Assembly (NCBI GenBank): GCA_019322475.1
Contig: JAHWIN010000062.1
Location: forward strand, 1 to 9,881
Length of the DNA: 9,881 nucleotides
DNA from: Candidatus Woesearchaeota archaeon
Lineage (GTDB): Archaea; Nanobdellota; Nanobdellia; Woesearchaeales; JACPBV01
Direction: 5' to 3'
Each line of letters starts with the position of its first letter. Position 1 is the first letter of the stretch. Under the pieces are notes generated by a model that saw nothing but the letters and a program-made list of their open reading frames with translations, was not told the DNA's origin and did no database searches. Below, one piece after another: positions 6,828 through 9,881 of the stretch. The position numbers and the translations under genes are program-made.

Positions 6828-7067
6828 ATGGAAACCACGATGATACAATTGAAGAAAAAGACAGCCCAAAAATTGAAGTCATTTAAAGATTATGATCGGC
6901 AGTCCTATGACGAGATAATCAACAGGCTCATCCAGGAAGCAGGGGAAGAGCCCTTGACCAAAGAAGACATCGATGAGATACAGCAGGGCCTTGAAGACAT
7001 AAGGTCAGGAAGGGTAAGGCCGATAGAAGAAGTCGCCAAAGGCTGCGGGATAAGCCTAAAAGCATAA
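6828..7067 (+). CDS. Ribbon-helix-helix, RelB-like antitoxin
   Basis: This 79-residue protein looks like the antitoxin of a type II pair. Residues about 4-19 (TMIQLKKKTAQKLKSF) form the beta strand and first helix, and SYDEIINRLI (26-35) the second helix, as in the short archaeal DNA-binding proteins of this kind. The second half is an acidic, probably flexible tail. Its segment DIDEIQQGLEDIRSGRVRP (47-65) resembles the region by which RelB-type antitoxins wrap the toxin. The stop is 2 bases before the toxin ATG, so the two are cotranscribed and probably coupled. A start at the in-frame GTG (6819) would add three residues but falls in the Shine-Dalgarno. A start at the ATG 6840 would remove four. 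Family-level identification is by eye; the exact family name is not certain. Confidence 0.8.
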   Translation: METTMIQLKKKTAQKLKSFKDYDRQSYDEIINRLIQEAGEEPLTKEDIDEIQQGLEDIRSGRVRPIEEVAKGCGISLKA

Positions 7068-7069
7068 AG

Positions 7070-7324
7070 ATGTTCTCTATAGATATCACAAGGACAGCAG
7101 ATAGGTTCTTAAGTAAGCTTCCAAAAAAAGATAAGGAGATCATACTGAACAAGCTTTATTCTATAAGGTTCAGGCCGTTCCATTTCGTTAAAAAGCTGGA
7201 GGGCACAAGACTGTGGCGCTTAAGGATAAGCGATTACAGGGCAGTTTTAGATATAATCATCTCTGGCAATAAGATAACTGTCGTAAGGATAGGCCATAGA
7301 AAAAATATCTATTCCCGATTATGA
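7070..7324 (+). CDS. relE: RelE/ParE-superfamily toxin, probably an mRNA endonuclease
   Basis: This 84-residue protein has the compact RelE fold layout. There is an N-terminal strand (FSIDIT), a helical pair rich in Lys/Leu (about 10-32), then strands carrying the conserved LWRLRISDYRAVLDI (48-62) and ITVVRIGHRKNIY (69-81). Aligned by eye to E. coli RelE, Arg57 matches R61, Arg77 matches R81 and Tyr81 matches Y87. Arg50 and Arg52 stand at the positions of K52 and K54. The catalytic set is therefore retained with Lys-to-Arg changes, and ribosome-dependent mRNA cleavage is the likely activity. The ParE gyrase-poison branch of the same fold cannot be excluded. The gene begins 2 bases after the antitoxin stop with no clear Shine-Dalgarno, which would make toxin output depend on antitoxin translation. 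It appears intact. Confidence 0.8.
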   Translation: MFSIDITRTADRFLSKLPKKDKEIILNKLYSIRFRPFHFVKKLEGTRLWRLRISDYRAVLDIIISGNKITVVRIGHRKNIYSRL

Positions 7325-7440
7325 GATATGCCTGCTTAAAATATGATTAGCTGGACTGGACCCCCTAGACAAAATCCGCCTCTTTGATTGTTCCCCCTCA
7401 TCTTGCTGTGGTTGGTATTTTTTATTTTCCATTTCCACAA
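7325..7440. other. Intergenic stretch with C-rich patches, no gene seen
   Basis: No convincing coding frame or RNA gene is visible between the toxin and the purL promoter. The left part carries a tandem TGGACTGGACC (7352-7362) running into CCCCCT, and a second run TTCCCCCT (7391-7398). These stand out against the purine-rich coding strand of the neighbours. I found no inverted repeat that would mark a complete mobile element. Confidence 0.4.
7418..7428 (+). terminator. T-rich terminator between toxin and purL
   Basis: TTTTTTATTTT lies about 94 bases after the toxin stop and about 15 bases before the purL TATA box. Its position and composition fit an archaeal oligo-T terminator closing the toxin-antitoxin transcript. 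Confidence 0.4.
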
Positions 7441-7442
7441 AG

Positions 7443-7450
7443 CTTATATA
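7443..7450 (+). promoter_or_regulatory. TATA box of purL
   Basis: CTTATATA is a strong archaeal TATA box, preceded by ACAAAG (7437-7442), a plausible TFB recognition element. Its centre is about 34 bases before the purL ATG. Transcription should begin near 7472, leaving a leader of under about 10 bases. No Shine-Dalgarno is present before the ATG, which fits a near-leaderless message. Confidence 0.6.
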
Positions 7451-7480
7451 TGAACCTGAATCTTTCTATCTTGAGAAAAA

Positions 7481-9829
7481 ATGGGTGTGGTTGACGTTGA
7501 AACAGTTCCGGTTAACTCTATGTCTGATTCTGAGATAAAGGATTTTATAAAGAAGAATGCCCTTGCATTGAAGGTCTCTGAATGCAGGAAGATACATGAA
7601 TTGATAGGAAGAGACCCCACTCTTACAGAGCTTCACATGTTCAACATAGAATGGAGCGAGCACTGCAGCTACAAGTCAAGCCGTGAGATACTTAAGCTTC
7701 TTCCTACATCAGGCCCTACAGTCATACAGGGCCCTAAGGAGGATGCAGGGATAATAAGGTTTGCAAAGGTAGGCAAGGCCCAGTATGGCATAGTGATCGC
7801 CCACGAATCTCATAACCACCCTTCCCAGGTCGTCCCTTATGAAGGGGCAGCTACAGGCATAGGCGGCATAGTGAGAGATGTCTTATGCATGGGCTCAAGG
7901 GTCATAGCAACAGCAGACCCGTTAAGATTTGGTGATCCAAAATCAAAAAAGAAGGGCTACATAAGGTATGTTGCAGGCTCTGTCGTTGACGGAATTGCAG
8001 GCTACTCAAACCCGATAGGCATACCCAATATAGCAGGAGACGTCTATTTCAATTCAAGCTTTGATGACAACTGCCTTGTCAACGTCGTAAGCCTGGGCAT
8101 CATAAAAGAAGAGGACATAATCCATTCCTCTGCCCCAAAAGGCGCAGAAGGCTATGACATAGTGATCGTTGGAAAAGCCACAGACAACTCAGGTTTTGGA
8201 GGAGCAGCATTTGCTTCCTTGGTCCTTGATGAAGAAGAGGAGGAATACAACAAGGGAGCGGTCCAGGTCCCTGATCCCTTTCTTAAGAACATCCTGATAA
8301 GGGCGACAGAGGCCGTATTCAAGGAAGTTAGGAAGAAAGGCATAGATATAGGCTTTAAGGATATGGGAGCCGGAGGGATAATGTGCGCCAGCTCAGAGTT
8401 ATGCGAATCTGGAGGCTTTGGCGCAGACATAGATGTTGATAAGATCCATGTATCCATGAAAAACCTCCCCCCTTACATAATAGCCTGTGGAGAGACCCAG
8501 GAAAGGTTTACATGGATAAGCCCCCCTGATTTCACCCCTGATCTCCTGAAGATATACAATGAGGATTTCGAGCTGCCCATGGTTGCAGAAGGCGCCCAGG
8601 CAAAGGTCATAGGAAAAGTTACAAAAGAAACTGATTATATCTTAAGAAAGGACAATAAGGTCATCTGCAATGTTCCTATAGGTGCCCTTACAAAAGGCAT
8701 AAGGTATAAGAGGGAAAGAAGATCCATGAAAAGGGATTTTAAAGAGCCCCAATTAAAAGAGCCGTCTGATTATGGAAAAACAGCCCTAAAGATACTCTCT
8801 CATCCAAACATTGCATCAAAAGCAGGGATATACAAGCATTATGACACAGAGGTTCAGGGATTAGCTGTAATAAGGCCCGGAGAGGCAGATGCAGGCATGC
8901 AGGCTCCAATACCCGGCTCAAGATGCGCTTTTGCATTGTCAGTTGACCACAACCCGAAATATTCAAGGATAGACCCTTATATGGGAGCTGTAAATGCAGT
9001 TGCAGAGTCCATGAGGAACATAGCAGCGGTCGGAGCAGTCCCTTACGGCATGACAGACTGCCTTAACTTTGGAAATCCCGAAGTCCCTGAGGCATTCGAC
9101 GATTTTGTCCTGAGCGTAGAGGGCATTTCAGAGGCAGCCAGAAAGCTGTGCTGGAAAGGCGATAATAAAAGCCCTGTCCCATTTGTCTCAGGAAACGTAA
9201 GCTTCTACAACGAGAGCATAGCAGGAAAGCAGGTCGACCCTTCTCCGATAATAGCCTGCCTCGGCTATATGGAAGACTACACAAAAGCCGTAACGATGAA
9301 GCTGAAAGAGGTAGGCTCCTCTATCTTCATGGTAGGCCAGAGGAAAGACGAGCTTGGCGGCTCTGTATATTACGATATAAGCGGAGAATTGGGAAAAAAC
9401 ATCCCACGTATTGATCTTGAAAAGGAAAAAAATACCCTATATGCAGTGATTGACTGCATAAATAAGGGGCTTCTCTTAAGCTGCCATGACATATCAGACG
9501 GCGGCTTGCTTACAGCAATATCCGAGATGATCCTTGGAGGAGAGGCAGACGGCATAATAGGCGCAGATATATCCCTTGATTTCAGCGATCTAAGAACTGA
9601 TAAGGTGCTTTTTTCAGAATCCCCTGGCTTCATCTTTGAGGTCAATGGCAAAAATATTGAAAAAGTAGCTTCAATATTCAAAGGATACGGCCTTCAATTG
9701 GCTGATATCGGAAAAACGACCAGGGATAAGTCATTGGGTATAAGCAAGGATAGTGATAAGATACTAAGCCTGCCCATAGAAGGCCTGAAAAAAGCCTGGA
9801 CTACAGGCTTGAAGGAGGCTTTGGAATGA
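7481..9829 (+). CDS. purL: Phosphoribosylformylglycinamidine synthase subunit PurL (FGAM synthase II)
   Basis: PurL (782 residues) performs the ATP-dependent conversion of FGAR to FGAM in purine synthesis. It is the small form that works with separate PurS and PurQ (glutaminase), neither of which is in this window. It has two AIRS/PurM-like repeats. Visible signatures are WSEHCSYKS with catalytic His61 (58-66), AHESHNHPS (107-115), EGAATGIGGIVRDV (121-134), VAGIAGY-like DGIAGYSNPIGIP (170-182), FKDMGAGGI (292-300), TDCLNFGNP (525-533), SGNVSFYNES (570-579) and CHDISDGGLLTAISEM (668-683). Its length is close to B. subtilis PurL (742). The start at 7481 is bounded by an in-frame TGA at 7472-7474 and supported by the TATA spacing. 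The first roughly 15 residues (VDVETVPVNSMSD) look like the linker found between PurS-like and PurL domains in long fused forms. The stop overlaps the next gene. Confidence 0.96.
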   Translation: MGVVDVETVPVNSMSDSEIKDFIKKNALALKVSECRKIHELIGRDPTLTELHMFNIEWSEHCSYKSSREILKLLPTSGPTVIQGPKEDAGIIRFAKVGKAQYGIVIAHESHNHPSQVVPYEGAATGIGGIVRDVLCMGSRVIATADPLRFGDPKSKKKGYIRYVAGSVVDGIAGYSNPIGIPNIAGDVYFNSSFDDNCLVNVVSLGIIKEEDIIHSSAPKGAEGYDIVIVGKATDNSGFGGAAFASLVLDEEEEEYNKGAVQVPDPFLKNILIRATEAVFKEVRKKGIDIGFKDMGAGGIMCASSELCESGGFGADIDVDKIHVSMKNLPPYIIACGETQERFTWISPPDFTPDLLKIYNEDFELPMVAEGAQAKVIGKVTKETDYILRKDNKVICNVPIGALTKGIRYKRERRSMKRDFKEPQLKEPSDYGKTALKILSHPNIASKAGIYKHYDTEVQGLAVIRPGEADAGMQAPIPGSRCAFALSVDHNPKYSRIDPYMGAVNAVAESMRNIAAVGAVPYGMTDCLNFGNPEVPEAFDDFVLSVEGISEAARKLCWKGDNKSPVPFVSGNVSFYNESIAGKQVDPSPIIACLGYMEDYTKAVTMKLKEVGSSIFMVGQRKDELGGSVYYDISGELGKNIPRIDLEKEKNTLYAVIDCINKGLLLSCHDISDGGLLTAISEMILGGEADGIIGADISLDFSDLRTDKVLFSESPGFIFEVNGKNIEKVASIFKGYGLQLADIGKTTRDKSLGISKDSDKILSLPIEGLKKAWTTGLKEALE
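9814..9818 (+). promoter_or_regulatory. Shine-Dalgarno of the HAD hydrolase gene, inside purL
   Basis: GGAGG lies 7 bases before the ATG at 9826, within the last codons of purL. It is the strongest canonical ribosome site in the window and supports the overlapping ATGA start. Confidence 0.65.
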
Positions 9830-9881
9830 TAAAGGCTGTTTTGGTTGATTTTGGAGGTGTCTTATTTACTCGTGGAACTGA
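9826..9881 (+). CDS. HAD-superfamily hydrolase, N-terminal fragment (3' end outside window)
   Basis: The ATG overlaps the purL TGA (ATGA), behind a good Shine-Dalgarno. Only 18 complete codons are visible: MIKAVLVDFGGVLFTRGT. The hydrophobic strand followed by DFGGVLF is HAD motif I, with Asp8 as the expected nucleophile. The second Asp of the classic DxD is Gly, as in the DFGGV/DLGNV branch (epoxide-hydrolase N-domain-like and YihX-like phosphatases), whose members can still be active phosphatases. Substrate cannot be deduced from this fragment. Overlap with purL implies coupled expression and suggests, but does not show, a nucleotide- or sugar-phosphate-related role. Confidence 0.75.
   Translation, partial: MIKAVLVDFGGVLFTRGT

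Noticed and set aside
6695..6886. 63-codon + strand frame across the toxin-antitoxin promoter
   Set aside because: It covers the TATA box and operator and overlaps the antitoxin out of frame. The predicted peptide is low in complexity and has no ribosome site.
7325..7480. CRISPR array, tRNA or box C/D RNA in the purL upstream gap
   Set aside because: I saw no regularly spaced repeats, cloverleaf, or C/D box pair.

Overview
This window most likely comes from an archaeon with moderate to low GC content. I infer this from TATA-type promoter boxes (such as TTTATATA and CTTATATA) about 25-45 bases upstream of starts. Other clues are several starts with no Shine-Dalgarno sequence, one GGTGAT-type Shine-Dalgarno, oligo-T stretches behind operons, heavy use of AGG/AGA (Arg) and ATA (Ile), and a RelBE-type toxin-antitoxin pair of archaeal flavour. 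The lineage within Archaea cannot be settled from this window; an uncultured euryarchaeal or DPANN-type genome would fit. Every gene lies on the + strand, and no stretch longer than about 160 bases lacks a gene.

Layout. 1-891: the last 296 residues of a first carbamoyl-phosphate synthase large chain (CarB copy 1, cut by the window edge). 919-1998: carA, the glutaminase small chain. 2025-5249: a complete second carB (copy 2). 5281-6666: hisH-hisF, the two subunits of imidazole glycerol phosphate synthase, behind their own probable leaderless promoter. 6667-7324: a small toxin-antitoxin cassette with its own TATA box and a TTATAA-based operator. 7325-7480: an intergenic gap holding a T-rich terminator and the purL promoter. 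7481-9829: purL. 9826-9881: the first codons of a HAD-superfamily hydrolase that overlaps purL by ATGA.

How the genes relate. CarA and HisH are class I (triad) glutaminases. PurL in its short form needs a separate class I glutaminase (PurQ). The window is therefore a run of glutamine-amidotransfer enzymes for pyrimidine/arginine, histidine and purine synthesis. HisHF also releases AICAR, a purine intermediate, so the histidine and purine steps are linked metabolically.

The most interesting points are: (i) two CarB paralogues flanking one CarA, where the allosteric domain of copy 2 has lost conserved effector-site segments that copy 1 keeps; (ii) a toxin-antitoxin module between two biosynthetic blocks, with three helically phased TTATAA elements between its TATA box and start codon; (iii) a HAD hydrolase translationally coupled to purL. 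I did not see a clearly novel defence or mobile system. The rest is core metabolism.
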